A DNA stretch of 64,000 nucleotides, taken from positions 1-64,000 of the forward strand of contig NZ_JAEKIW010000005.1 of assembly GCF_016757965.1 (NCBI RefSeq), read 5' to 3'. Source of the stretch: Archaeoglobus neptunius (GTDB lineage: Archaea > Halobacteriota > Archaeoglobi > Archaeoglobales > Archaeoglobaceae). A model generated the notes under the pieces. The model had not been told where the DNA came from, made no database searches, and saw nothing but the letters and a program-made list of their open reading frames with translations. Of this stretch, positions 18,879 through 26,694 are shown piece after piece. The position numbers and the translations under genes were made by a program. The first letter of the stretch is position 1, and every line of letters starts with the position of its first letter.

Positions 18879-18917
18879 GAAGAAAAAAGGAAAATGTAAA
18901 ATATATTTGCTTTTCGT

Positions 18918-20042
18918 TCAGGTTTCCTCCTTCAACTCCCTGACAGAAATCGTCTCAACAGGGCAGTTAACAACACAAAGTCCGCATGCTGTGCAGTATT
19001 CGCTCACCCTACCTTCAGCTTTACCCTCAACTATCTCAATTGTCTTTCCATTCTTACTGACAGGACAAATGCTCTCGCAGATACCGCACCCTATACAGAT
19101 TTCCCCGATTCTGATTTCTTTCTTCCTTTTCTCTCTTATCCTGCGAAATTCAACTTCTATCTCTTCCTTCAATCTTCTCTCAATCTCTATTGCGCTTCCG
19201 GGACAGTATCTCTCGCACGTTCCGCAGAAATTACATCTATCGCTGAAAATAACAGCCTTACCATCTTCGTAGCTGTAGGAGATTGCGTTGTTGGGACAGA
19301 TATCTCTGCAGACCGTGCAGTCTTCATAGCATCTCTCTTTCTCCCACCTCTGCTCTCCTTCAAAAATTCTGTCAACCCTGATCGCTCCGGTGGGGCAGAC
19401 TTCTTCACACATCCCGCAGGTTGAACACGAGTGTTCGTCCACCATCACTGCCCCGCTGACAGCGTAAATTCTCTGGTCGAAAATCCTGCACGAATCGCAA
19501 CGGACAGATATAACACCCATCGGGCAGATTTTCGAGCAAATTTCGCAGTAAATGCATTTATCTTCATCTATAACGGGTTTTCCGTGATATATTTTTATTG
19601 CTTTGGTGGGGCAGTTCTCAACACAAAGTCTGCATTCAATACAACCATCTTCTATGCTGATTTCACCACTCCTCAGCTTTTTCAAATCAACAGACCTGAC
19701 AACTTTAATCGCATCTCTCGGGCAGTTTTTCATGCATAGAGCACACAATATACAATCATCATTATTTACGGTTACTTTATTAAATCCTATTTCTTCTTTT
19801 AAAATTTCAGTATATAATCCTCCTTCTTTCCCATTTCTGGAAAATCTCAAAGCCCCAAACTGGCAGAAGTCACTGCATGTACCACAAACTGCGCAATTAT
19901 TACCGATTTCGACCTCGAAACCCTTTCCGTTTCTGTAAACGGCTATGGCTGCTTTGGGGCAGACAGACTCGCACATTCCGCATCCAACACACTTTTCGGG
20001 CACAAAGTACAGATAGTTGCCCCTCTCTTCATCGCTTGCCAA
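18918..20042 (-). CDS. Polyferredoxin with about ten [4Fe-4S] motifs
   Basis: 374 aa made almost entirely of ferredoxin repeats. I count ten four-cysteine motifs, from CVGCGMCESVCP near residue 18 to CTACGLCVVNCP near 355; one is atypical (CYEDCTVCRDICP). It has no signal peptide or membrane segment, so it is a cytoplasmic electron wire or store. The start is unclear: TTG at 20042 is 13 or more bases from a strong GGGAGGTGAT at 20057-20065, while the better-spaced codons are ATC (20051) and ATA (20048). It is not next to hydrogenase genes, unlike MvhB of methanogens. Confidence 0.88.
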   Translation of the reverse strand: MASDEERGNYLYFVPEKCVGCGMCESVCPKAAIAVYRNGKGFEVEIGNNCAVCGTCSDFCQFGALRFSRNGKEGGLYTEILKEEIGFNKVTVNNDDCILCALCMKNCPRDAIKVVRSVDLKKLRSGEISIEDGCIECRLCVENCPTKAIKIYHGKPVIDEDKCIYCEICSKICPMGVISVRCDSCRIFDQRIYAVSGAVMVDEHSCSTCGMCEEVCPTGAIRVDRIFEGEQRWEKERCYEDCTVCRDICPNNAISYSYEDGKAVIFSDRCNFCGTCERYCPGSAIEIERRLKEEIEVEFRRIREKRKKEIRIGEICIGCGICESICPVSKNGKTIEIVEGKAEGRVSEYCTACGLCVVNCPVETISVRELKEET

Positions 20043-20120
20043 CTCTATGATGGTATCACCTCCCTTTTTCCAACTGCGGAATCTGCTGCTTAATAAGCAT
20101 TTTGGTTGATTTTGCCTGTA

Positions 20121-20134
20121 TTGTATCGATACAA
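20121..20134. promoter_or_regulatory. 14-bp perfect palindrome in a divergent promoter region
   Basis: TTGTATCGATACAA is an exact inverted repeat placed between the polyferredoxin start (leftward, 20042) and the DUF63 gene (rightward, 20181). It could be an operator for a dimeric regulator. It is about 20 bp upstream of the TATA-like TTATTTAAA at 20155-20163. Confidence 0.4.
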
Positions 20135-20180
20135 ATAGATTTTAATGAGAAGCTTATTTAAACGAGAGTATATTTGGAGC

Positions 20181-20978
20181 ATGGAGTGGTTGTGGAATTT
20201 TATTAAAGAGTACTATATTGATTCGATAGTCTACAAAGAGGGATACAATCCTGTGAACACACTTACGTGGGCAGTAATTTTGATTATCGCAGTTTTTGCA
20301 ATTTACAAGTTCTTGGAAAAGAGACTGGAAATTGACACCAGGTTTGTCTATGCCAACATTCCGTACATATTTCTGGGGTCATCTGTAAGGGTTGTGGAGG
20401 ATGCTGGTTTCCTCAAACCTCCCCTCTCCTATGTGTTCATGACACCACTCATTTACATCCTGATTTTTGCAATTGCATTTCCAGCCCTGCTTATATCAGT
20501 AAAGAGGTTTGGCAGGGAGTATTACAGACCTTATTCGGCTGTCGGCATCGTTCTGAGCCTCGGTGTGATTGTTTTACTCTTTACGAATCTTTCTGTAGAA
20601 AATGGCTGGATAATTCCGGCAGGATTGGCCCTTTCTTTGCTCGGTACCTTTATTTTTTATCTGATCTCTCCAGGGCCGATGAAGAATCAGTTGAGCCTTC
20701 TGACAATTTTCTCACACATGTTTGACGGATTTGAGACGTACTTCGGCATTGCGTACCTCGGTTACTGGGAACTCCACGTTCTGCCAAGAATTCTGATAAG
20801 CACGTTTGGTCCTGCAATCCTTCCGGTTGTGAAATTCGGTGTTTTTTTTGCCATTCTGTATCTTCTTGATACATCGGATGAGGAGGAAAAGCTAAAGAAC
20901 TACATCAAGTTTGTCCTAATTGTTCTCGGACTGGCACCGGGTTTGAGGGACGGTATAAGGATGATGTTCGGAACATGA
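20181..20978 (+). CDS. DUF63 family integral membrane protein
   Basis: 265 aa from ATG 20181; a frame from 20145 is open, but the TATA-like TTATTTAAA ends about 18-25 bp before 20181, favouring a leaderless start there. About seven hydrophobic segments, beginning with TWAVILIIAVFAIYKF. The sequence (NPVNTLTWAVIL, YIFLGSSVRVVEDAG) matches the archaeal DUF63 family, whose function is unknown. It overlaps the SAM hydrolase gene by 4 bp. Confidence 0.8.
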   Translation: MEWLWNFIKEYYIDSIVYKEGYNPVNTLTWAVILIIAVFAIYKFLEKRLEIDTRFVYANIPYIFLGSSVRVVEDAGFLKPPLSYVFMTPLIYILIFAIAFPALLISVKRFGREYYRPYSAVGIVLSLGVIVLLFTNLSVENGWIIPAGLALSLLGTFIFYLISPGPMKNQLSLLTIFSHMFDGFETYFGIAYLGYWELHVLPRILISTFGPAILPVVKFGVFFAILYLLDTSDEEEKLKNYIKFVLIVLGLAPGLRDGIRMMFGT

Positions 20979-21733
20979 GGATCGTGACACTTCTAACGGA
21001 CTTCGGGAGTTACTATCCGGGAGTGATGAAGGGTGTAATCTGGAAACTTGCTCCAGAAGCCATCATTGCGGACATAACTCATGAAGTTGAACCGCAGAAC
21101 ATCTTTCAGGGTGCTTTTCTGCTTTATCATTCCTACAGGTATTTCGACGGGGCGATCCATGTGGCAGTTGTTGATCCGGGTGTTGGTAGCGGGCGAAGGG
21201 CACTGGCCGTTTTGACTAGAAATAATGTTTTTATCGGGCCAGACAATGGAATACTCTATCCATCAGCTTCAGAGGACGGAATAGTTAAGGTCTACGAGAT
21301 AAGCGAGAGTGTTTCAGAGCTCGTAGGAACTCTCTCGACAACCTTTCATGGCAGAGATGTGTTCGCTCCTGCAGCGGCTCTCGCTTTAAGGGGGAAATAT
21401 GAGGGCTATTTTAAGGAGACGGATCGCATGCTAAGGATGGATATTTTCGATTATGCCGTGGGAGAGGAAAGAATCAGGTGCAGGGTGGCGTTTGTTGACA
21501 GGTTTGGCAATATTGTGACAAATCTCAGGGCTGAGGATGTGAAGGCAAAAGCCTTTTACTTTGGAGGGGTCAAGTTTCCGGTGGTGAGAACGTACTCTGA
21601 AGTTGATCCAGGTGAGCCGCTCGCCCTGATAGGAAGCTTCGGAACCCTTGAATTGAGTGTTAGAGAGGGCAATGCATCCGATTTGGTCGGGATCAGAAAG
21701 GGGAATGTTGAGATCGAACTGGAGGTCGTCTGA
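20975..21733 (+). CDS. SAM hydroxide adenosyltransferase (DUF62 / chlorinase-fluorinase fold)
   Basis: 252 aa. The family hydrolyses S-adenosylmethionine to adenosine and methionine. Signature stretches are TLLTDFGSYYPGVMKG at the N terminus, VVDPGVGSGRRAL near 66 and GPDNGILYP near 87. The halogenases share this fold, but archaeal members with this N-terminal D-F-G motif act with water. It is in a three-gene run with DUF63 and DUF61; the biological reason to destroy SAM is not known. Confidence 0.88.
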   Translation: MRIVTLLTDFGSYYPGVMKGVIWKLAPEAIIADITHEVEPQNIFQGAFLLYHSYRYFDGAIHVAVVDPGVGSGRRALAVLTRNNVFIGPDNGILYPSASEDGIVKVYEISESVSELVGTLSTTFHGRDVFAPAAALALRGKYEGYFKETDRMLRMDIFDYAVGEERIRCRVAFVDRFGNIVTNLRAEDVKAKAFYFGGVKFPVVRTYSEVDPGEPLALIGSFGTLELSVREGNASDLVGIRKGNVEIELEVV

Positions 21734-22137
21734 TGGATGAGAAAACCCTCGCAAAAATGATTGAAGCTGTAAACAGGCATATGCCTGCCAGGACAAGAAA
21801 TCTTGAGGAGATGCTCAGAGAAAAGGACCCCACGATCAGAGCGAAGGATGGTAATGAATACTACATTGAGAAAAAAGAGCTTGAGTTCATCGCACAGTAC
21901 GTGGATGAGCTGGACCGAAAAAGATTCAGAATACCGATAATTTTAGAAATGAACGATCTGGGTGGCGAGAGGGTCATATATGTAAGGGACAGGTTACATG
22001 CTGAGTTTATAAAAAAAGCCTTTGGTTACGACAGGATTCTGAACGGAATCCTGACGATCTACATGTATGAACTTCCGGAGATACGAAGAAAGCTCAGGAC
22101 AGCCAGTCAGGTAATCTTTCGAATCTCTTTGAAATAG
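21733..22137 (+). CDS. DUF61 (UPF0216) family protein
   Basis: 134 aa. Conserved archaeal family of unknown function. Recognisable by NRHMPARTRNLEEML near the N terminus and IPIILEMNDLGGERVIYV in the middle. The ATG shares one base with the TGA of the SAM hydrolase gene, so the two are translationally coupled. No membrane segments. Confidence 0.8.
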   Translation: MDEKTLAKMIEAVNRHMPARTRNLEEMLREKDPTIRAKDGNEYYIEKKELEFIAQYVDELDRKRFRIPIILEMNDLGGERVIYVRDRLHAEFIKKAFGYDRILNGILTIYMYELPEIRRKLRTASQVIFRISLK

Positions 22138-22277
22138 TCTCGAAAAATTGGGGCAGTGATGTTTTGAACGCTTAAAATCAGGGCAGCAGTCCGATATTGC
22201 GGTCGGTGATGTGGATAGAGGGGCGAAAATAAAAGATTTTTAGATAAGTTTTTGAACATTCTCGGGGAAATAACCAC

Positions 22278-23621
22278 ATGAGGGCAGGTGGGGCAGGTGA
22301 ACTCTTCGGCACAAACGGTGTTAGAGGAATTGCAAACTCCGAACTCACAGCCGAGCTGGCTCTGGATCTCGGAAGGACTATCGGTACACTGAGGCCTGGA
22401 AAAATAGCCATAGCATGTGATACGCGAATATCAAGCTCAATGCTCAAATCGGCTGTCTGTGCCGGAATCATGTCTACTGGAAGTGATGTTGTTGACATGG
22501 GTGTTGCTCCAACCCCAGCACTGCAGTTCTACACCAAAATGACGGATTGCAGTGCAGGTGTGATTGTAACAGCGAGCCATAACCCCAGAGAGTACAATGG
22601 AATAAAGTTTGTTCAGGAAAATGGAGTCGAGTTTTACAGGGAGATGGATGAGGAGAGCGAGAGAGTGTACATAAGCAAGAAATTTAGACTGGCAGAATGG
22701 AGCAGGGTTGGGCAGCTTTACAGAGATGAAATGGGGATAAATAGATATATAGATGCGATTGTCAACAGTGTTGAGCTTGACAGGAGCTACAGGATTGCAG
22801 TTGATTGTGGAAACGGTGCTGGTAGTTTCACAACTCCGGAAATACTCAGGAAACTTGAGTGCGAGGTCTACGGTATAAACTGCAATCCTGACGGAAAGTT
22901 TCCGGCAAGAAATCCGGAACCAGTTGAAGAGTCTCTTGACCTGCTTAAAAAAGCGGTTGTTGATTTTCGTGCAGATCTGGGTGTAGCGCATGATGGTGAT
23001 GCTGACAGGGCTGTTTTTGTTGATGAAAAAGGGAATTTCGTAAACGAGGACGTCATGCTGGCTATTATGGCCAAGTACTATGTTGAGAGGAACGGTGGAG
23101 GGATAGTGGTAACTCCGGTATCGTCTTCAAAATGTGTTGAGGATGTGGTTAGGGAGGCAGGTGGTGAAATCATCTACACGGTTGTCGGTTCACCAGTTGT
23201 TGCGAAGGTGATGATAGAGAAAAATGCTGTTTTTGGTGGGGAAGGTAATGGTGGTCTGATATTTCCCGAGCATCTCGTTGCGAGAGATGGAGGTATGAGC
23301 GTTGCGAAGGTTCTCGAGTTAATGGACTCGACAGGGAAAAAGCTGAGTGAGCTTGCCGCAGAGATACCCCGGTACCATATTGTTAAGGGAAAAGTGGAGT
23401 GCAGGGACAAGAAAAAGCTGCTGGAAGAACTGAAAAAAGAGTTTCCAGAGGCCAATCACATAGACGGGGCCAGAATCGATTTTGATGATGGGTGGTTGCT
23501 GATCAGACCCTCCGGAACGGAACCCATTGCAAGAATCTATGCTGAAGGAAAAACAGCCAGAAGGGCAGAGGAGCTTTATGAGATGGGTAAAAAAGTTGTT
23601 GATAGGATTTTAGGTCAGTAG
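22278..23621 (+). CDS. glmM: Phosphoglucosamine mutase / phosphomannomutase
   Basis: 447 aa alpha-D-phosphohexomutase. Catalytic phosphoserine loop TASHNPREYNG near residue 98, metal-binding DGDADRAVF near 240, sugar-binding GGEGNGG near 319 and phosphate-binding RPSGTEPIARIYAEG near 413. The archaeal short form usually acts on glucosamine-phosphate, feeding UDP-GlcNAc for glycosylation; mannose or glucose activity is possible. The ATG at 22278 adds a few residues before the conserved GELFGTNGVRG. An AT-rich TATTTTTAG-type element lies near 22230. Its 3' end overlaps the convergent membrane gene by 12 bp. Confidence 0.88.
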   Translation: MRAGGAGELFGTNGVRGIANSELTAELALDLGRTIGTLRPGKIAIACDTRISSSMLKSAVCAGIMSTGSDVVDMGVAPTPALQFYTKMTDCSAGVIVTASHNPREYNGIKFVQENGVEFYREMDEESERVYISKKFRLAEWSRVGQLYRDEMGINRYIDAIVNSVELDRSYRIAVDCGNGAGSFTTPEILRKLECEVYGINCNPDGKFPARNPEPVEESLDLLKKAVVDFRADLGVAHDGDADRAVFVDEKGNFVNEDVMLAIMAKYYVERNGGGIVVTPVSSSKCVEDVVREAGGEIIYTVVGSPVVAKVMIEKNAVFGGEGNGGLIFPEHLVARDGGMSVAKVLELMDSTGKKLSELAAEIPRYHIVKGKVECRDKKKLLEELKKEFPEANHIDGARIDFDDGWLLIRPSGTEPIARIYAEGKTARRAEELYEMGKKVVDRILGQ

Positions 23622-24215
23622 GCTCTGGAATTTTCTGGCCATTCTCATTCCTTTTATTTTTAGCCTCCCGCTCAGCACCCATCTCAGGGTTTTCAGCAGA
23701 CCTGCCTTTCCTGCTGACAGAGCGTTTATGGTTTCAAAGTCTGCAGATATTACGGCAAATTTGCCCTCCACAGGTTTTCCGTTGTAGACCGTAATCCTGT
23801 CCCTGTTGAACTCCACGGTGGCGGATACATCCATGTCGGTCACTTCAACGACCAGCGAGCCCTTGAGGTCTCTCACCACATTACCCTTTGCCGGGTTTTT
23901 CGACAGGGATTGCTCGATGAGCTGACCGAGTATCGAGGCAAATCCCTGTTTTTCGTAGGTTACCTCCAGCGGGCTCATCATCAGCTCGTATTTCTCTACA
24001 AATGCCCCGCTGCTCACCTTGAATATCGCTGCAAAGAGTCCGAAAAATAGGAGAAACAGGCCGGCAAAACCTAAGAAAAATGCAAGAATCCTGACACCGG
24101 AGAGAAAAAGGAACACACCGGCAGCAATAAACAAAATTCCGGCAATCATCCACAACAATCCGAGGAGGAAAGCCTTAAGGGCCAGTTTAAATGCATCTCC
24201 CCACTTCATATGCAT
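23610..24215 (-). CDS. Membrane protein with C-terminal SCP2-like domain
   Basis: 201 aa. Two N-terminal hydrophobic helices (about 15-35 and 43-65, rich in Leu, Phe and Ala) anchor a soluble C-terminal domain. The last 90 residues (GSLVVEVTDMDVSATVEF, then LSGRLKIKGMRMARKFQSLL) resemble the SCP2 sterol-carrier fold, which holds lipid or acyl chains. A membrane-tethered SCP2-like protein might handle isoprenoid lipids. I do not know a named family for the full protein. Confidence 0.6.
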   Translation of the reverse strand: MHMKWGDAFKLALKAFLLGLLWMIAGILFIAAGVFLFLSGVRILAFFLGFAGLFLLFFGLFAAIFKVSSGAFVEKYELMMSPLEVTYEKQGFASILGQLIEQSLSKNPAKGNVVRDLKGSLVVEVTDMDVSATVEFNRDRITVYNGKPVEGKFAVISADFETINALSAGKAGLLKTLRWVLSGRLKIKGMRMARKFQSLLT

Positions 24216-24326
24216 ATTGATGATGATGTTTTTTTAAAGTTTTCCATGTTAAAGCCAGCCAAAGTAAGGACATTTAAATTGCAGCAAACCGTAAAGGATA
24301 TATTGACTTCATTTCAGTTCGTTTCG

Positions 24327-24704
24327 ATGGTAAGCAAGCCTTTGTTCTATACAACTGCGGTTCTGCTGGGAGTGTTTGCTGCAGTGCTGGGCAGTGTGTT
24401 TTTTCACCATAACGACATGTCGGAGCTTCTCAGAACCATTGACAGCGCCAAAATCTATTACTTTTACTCCGATTACTGTCCCCACTGCAGGGAAGTAAAG
24501 CCATATATCTCCAAACTTGCCGGGAAATACAGCATTACATACTGCAATGTGCTGGATTTAAGCGATGAGTGTGCTGGAATCAAAAAAAAGCTCAATATTG
24601 AATATATCCCCACGCTGGTTTTCATAACAGACGAGAGTAATTACGTTTTCACAGGTTCAAATGAAGTGATAAATGTGATAAATGCTGTAGAGGGGATAAA
24701 ATGA
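24327..24704 (+). CDS. Membrane-anchored thioredoxin-like protein (CPHC)
   Basis: 125 aa from ATG 24327. Longer frames exist (24210, 24246), but a TATA-like CATTTAAATT at about 24271-24280 fits initiation near 24305, after those codons. One hydrophobic anchor (FYTTAVLLGVFAAVLGSVFF), then a thioredoxin fold facing outward with YSDYCPHCREVKPY and the cis-proline region YIPTLVF. CPHC is a DsbA-type active site favouring disulfide formation. It overlaps the following VKOR-like gene by 4 bp, so the pair probably forms an envelope disulfide system. Confidence 0.8.
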   Translation: MVSKPLFYTTAVLLGVFAAVLGSVFFHHNDMSELLRTIDSAKIYYFYSDYCPHCREVKPYISKLAGKYSITYCNVLDLSDECAGIKKKLNIEYIPTLVFITDESNYVFTGSNEVINVINAVEGIK

Positions 24705-25054
24705 AGAAAATAGCTCTTATCCTGACACTAGCAGGAATTCTGGATTCTGCGTATCTCCTCTACACAGAGATGCTGCCGAACTGTCCGTTTGGAACCTGTG
24801 CGTCGATTTCCATTTTCTTCTTCCCGCCATATGTTCCAGCGTTTCTCGGTCTTGGTTGGTTCATCGCATCTCTCCTCATCTTCACGCTTGGTACCGGAAG
24901 TGCAGTCCTTCAGGTATGGAGATTTGCAGGAATTTCAGGCATGGCCTTTCTGGCAACCTATGCGCTGCTCAACAGTTATTTCTGCCCGTTCTGCTTTACA
25001 GCTTACGGACTGGGAATACTGCTCGTATGGATTTCCGAAAGGGAGTTCAGCTAG
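24701..25054 (+). CDS. Short VKOR-like quinone-linked thiol oxidase
   Basis: 117 aa with about four hydrophobic helices. Four cysteines are placed as in vitamin K epoxide reductase homologues: a loop pair in NCPFGTCASI near residues 28-33 and a CxxC in NSYFCPFCFTAYG near residue 95. VKOR homologues reoxidise a thioredoxin partner and pass electrons to quinone. Many VKORs are fused to thioredoxin; here the two are separate but overlapping genes. Shorter than typical bacterial VKOR (about 140-150 aa) but apparently complete. Confidence 0.75.
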   Translation: MKKIALILTLAGILDSAYLLYTEMLPNCPFGTCASISIFFFPPYVPAFLGLGWFIASLLIFTLGTGSAVLQVWRFAGISGMAFLATYALLNSYFCPFCFTAYGLGILLVWISEREFS

Positions 25055-25128
25055 GCTTTCCAGCAGGATATGCCCAATCTGCTTTCCAGCTTTTTTCAAT
25101 TTTCTCTATCAGATGGGAAAAACCATTG

Positions 25129-25800
25129 TCAAATTTTGCCTTTTCTTATAATTTCCACCGGTATCCTCCCTCTATGCACGGCAGTTGCAACCAGCGCACC
25201 CCTGCATCCCATCTCTTTCAGTCTGAGCAGATCGTCCATTCCCGAGATTCCACCACCGATCATCACAGGGTTTTCGGAAACCTCAAGAGCAATGTTGAGG
25301 AGAGAAAAATCGGGCTTCATGGTTCCCACAGAGTGTATAGGAAGGACGATAATGCCCGGGAGATCAAAAGAGTTCAGGAATTCAACTGCTGCCTGCCAGC
25401 TTCTGAATCTCCCCGAGGCATCAAGAAATTTCCCTTTAAAATCCAGACTCACATAGCATTTCCTGTCAAGGTGAGTTATGTCGAAGGTTTCAGTACCCAC
25501 CACGGGGATGAATGGCAGATTTTCAAGTTCTTCTGATCTCCTGAATCCGCAGTCGGCTATTAGCTCATCAACCATCGGAGCGATTTGATGCAGGATATCG
25601 AAATTATCTCCTTTGCCCGTTATTCTGTCAAGATCTGCAGCGTAAAGAAATCTTGGCTTGATCTCGGATATAACATCCACAGGCTCGTCCGATTTTACAA
25701 GAGAACTCACATGGCTGACGGGTTGATACCTTTCCCTTTCCCCACTCTTTCCAGCAACAACGCTGCCGTTTTTGATGTCAACGACAAAGAACACCCTCAT
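25129..25800 (-). CDS. HisA/HisF-related TIM-barrel protein
   Basis: 223 aa. Half-barrel repeats and C-terminal phosphate motif MIGGGISGMDDLLRL resemble HisA, but the sequence departs from HisA proper. It belongs with the archaeal HisA/HisF-related group found in H4MPT-using organisms (TIGR00734 as I recall). It lies divergently from mtd, which hints at a role in methanopterin or methanofuran chemistry rather than histidine synthesis; that is inference. N-terminal FFVVDIKNGSVV carries the expected catalytic-type aspartate. Confidence 0.7.
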   Translation of the reverse strand: MRVFFVVDIKNGSVVAGKSGERERYQPVSHVSSLVKSDEPVDVISEIKPRFLYAADLDRITGKGDNFDILHQIAPMVDELIADCGFRRSEELENLPFIPVVGTETFDITHLDRKCYVSLDFKGKFLDASGRFRSWQAAVEFLNSFDLPGIIVLPIHSVGTMKPDFSLLNIALEVSENPVMIGGGISGMDDLLRLKEMGCRGALVATAVHRGRIPVEIIRKGKI

Positions 25801-25834
25801 GCTTGAATGTTCGTGAAGGGATTAAAAAGGAAAT

Positions 25835-25843
25835 GTTAAATAA
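25835..25843 (+). promoter_or_regulatory. TATA box of mtd operon
   Basis: GTTAAATAA about 34 bp before the mtd ATG, with a GGTGAT ribosome-binding site at 25865-25870; this gives a short 5' leader. Confidence 0.5.
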
Positions 25844-25872
25844 ACCACTGTTTACTCATCACAGGTGATACT

Positions 25873-26694
25873 ATGGTTGTGAAAGTTGGAGTTTTGAAGA
25901 TGGGTGCAATCGGGACTGCTCTGCTTGTCGAATATCTGCTTGATGAGAGGGCTGATAGAGAGGATATTGAAGTTAGGGTAGTTACAAGCGGTGCAAAAAT
26001 GCAGCCTGAGGAGGCTGTGGTGGCTGAGAAGCTGAAGGAATTTGATCCGGATGTTATTATCGTAATCTCACCAAATGCGGCCTTGCCTGGACCAAAAGCT
26101 GCCAGAGAGGCCTTTGAAGGCAAACCTGTAATTGTTATCAGCGATGCACCGGCAAAGAAGGCAAAGGACGAGCTTAAGGAAAAGGGATTCGGTTATATCT
26201 TCATTAATGCCGACTCCATGATTGGTGCACGCCGTGAGTTTCTTGATCCGACAGAAATGGCTCTGTTCAACTCAGACGTTGTGAAGGTTCTCGCTGCAAC
26301 CGGGGCATTCAGACTCGTGCAGGAAGCAATAGATAAGGTTATTGAAGACATCAAGGCAGGAAAGCAGCCCGAACTCCCGCAGGTTGTCGTCACCGCTGAG
26401 AGAGCCGTTGCGGCCGGTAAATTCAGCAACCCGTATGCAAGGGCAAAGGCGATGGCGGCATTCTACATTGCAGAAAAGGTTGCTGATATCGACGTTAAGG
26501 GCTGCTTTATCGAGAAAGATCCCGAAAAGTACATACCGCTCGTCGCATCTGCCCATGAGATGATGAGGATTGCGGCAATTCTTGCGGATCAGGCAAGAGA
26601 GCTTGAAAAGGGCAATGACACCGTCTACAGAAACCCGCACTCAAAAGACGGTGCAATTCTGTCCAAATCCCAGTTAATGGCCAAGCCTGAATGA
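25873..26694 (+). CDS. mtd: F420-dependent methylene-H4MPT dehydrogenase
   Basis: 273 aa, the exact size class of Mtd. It interconverts methylene- and methenyl-tetrahydromethanopterin using coenzyme F420 in the reverse methanogenesis / Wood-Ljungdahl methyl branch. N-terminal VKVGVLKMGAIGTALLVEYL, VISPNAALPGPKAAREAF near residue 58 and the C-terminal AHEMMRIAAILADQARELEKG are family hallmarks. The stop overlaps the start of a potassium channel gene (ATGA), an unexpected operon partner. Confidence 0.95.
   Translation: MVVKVGVLKMGAIGTALLVEYLLDERADREDIEVRVVTSGAKMQPEEAVVAEKLKEFDPDVIIVISPNAALPGPKAAREAFEGKPVIVISDAPAKKAKDELKEKGFGYIFINADSMIGARREFLDPTEMALFNSDVVKVLAATGAFRLVQEAIDKVIEDIKAGKQPELPQVVVTAERAVAAGKFSNPYARAKAMAAFYIAEKVADIDVKGCFIEKDPEKYIPLVASAHEMMRIAAILADQARELEKGNDTVYRNPHSKDGAILSKSQLMAKPE

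Noticed and set aside
18918-20042. MvhB hydrogenase polyferredoxin
   Set aside because: No hydrogenase or heterodisulfide reductase gene is near, and the motif count (about ten) is lower than the twelve of MvhB, so only the general name is used.
22138-22277. C/D-box RNA between the DUF61 and glmM genes (two GTGATGT boxes)
   Set aside because: No matching CTGA D boxes at proper distance, so the similarity is probably chance.
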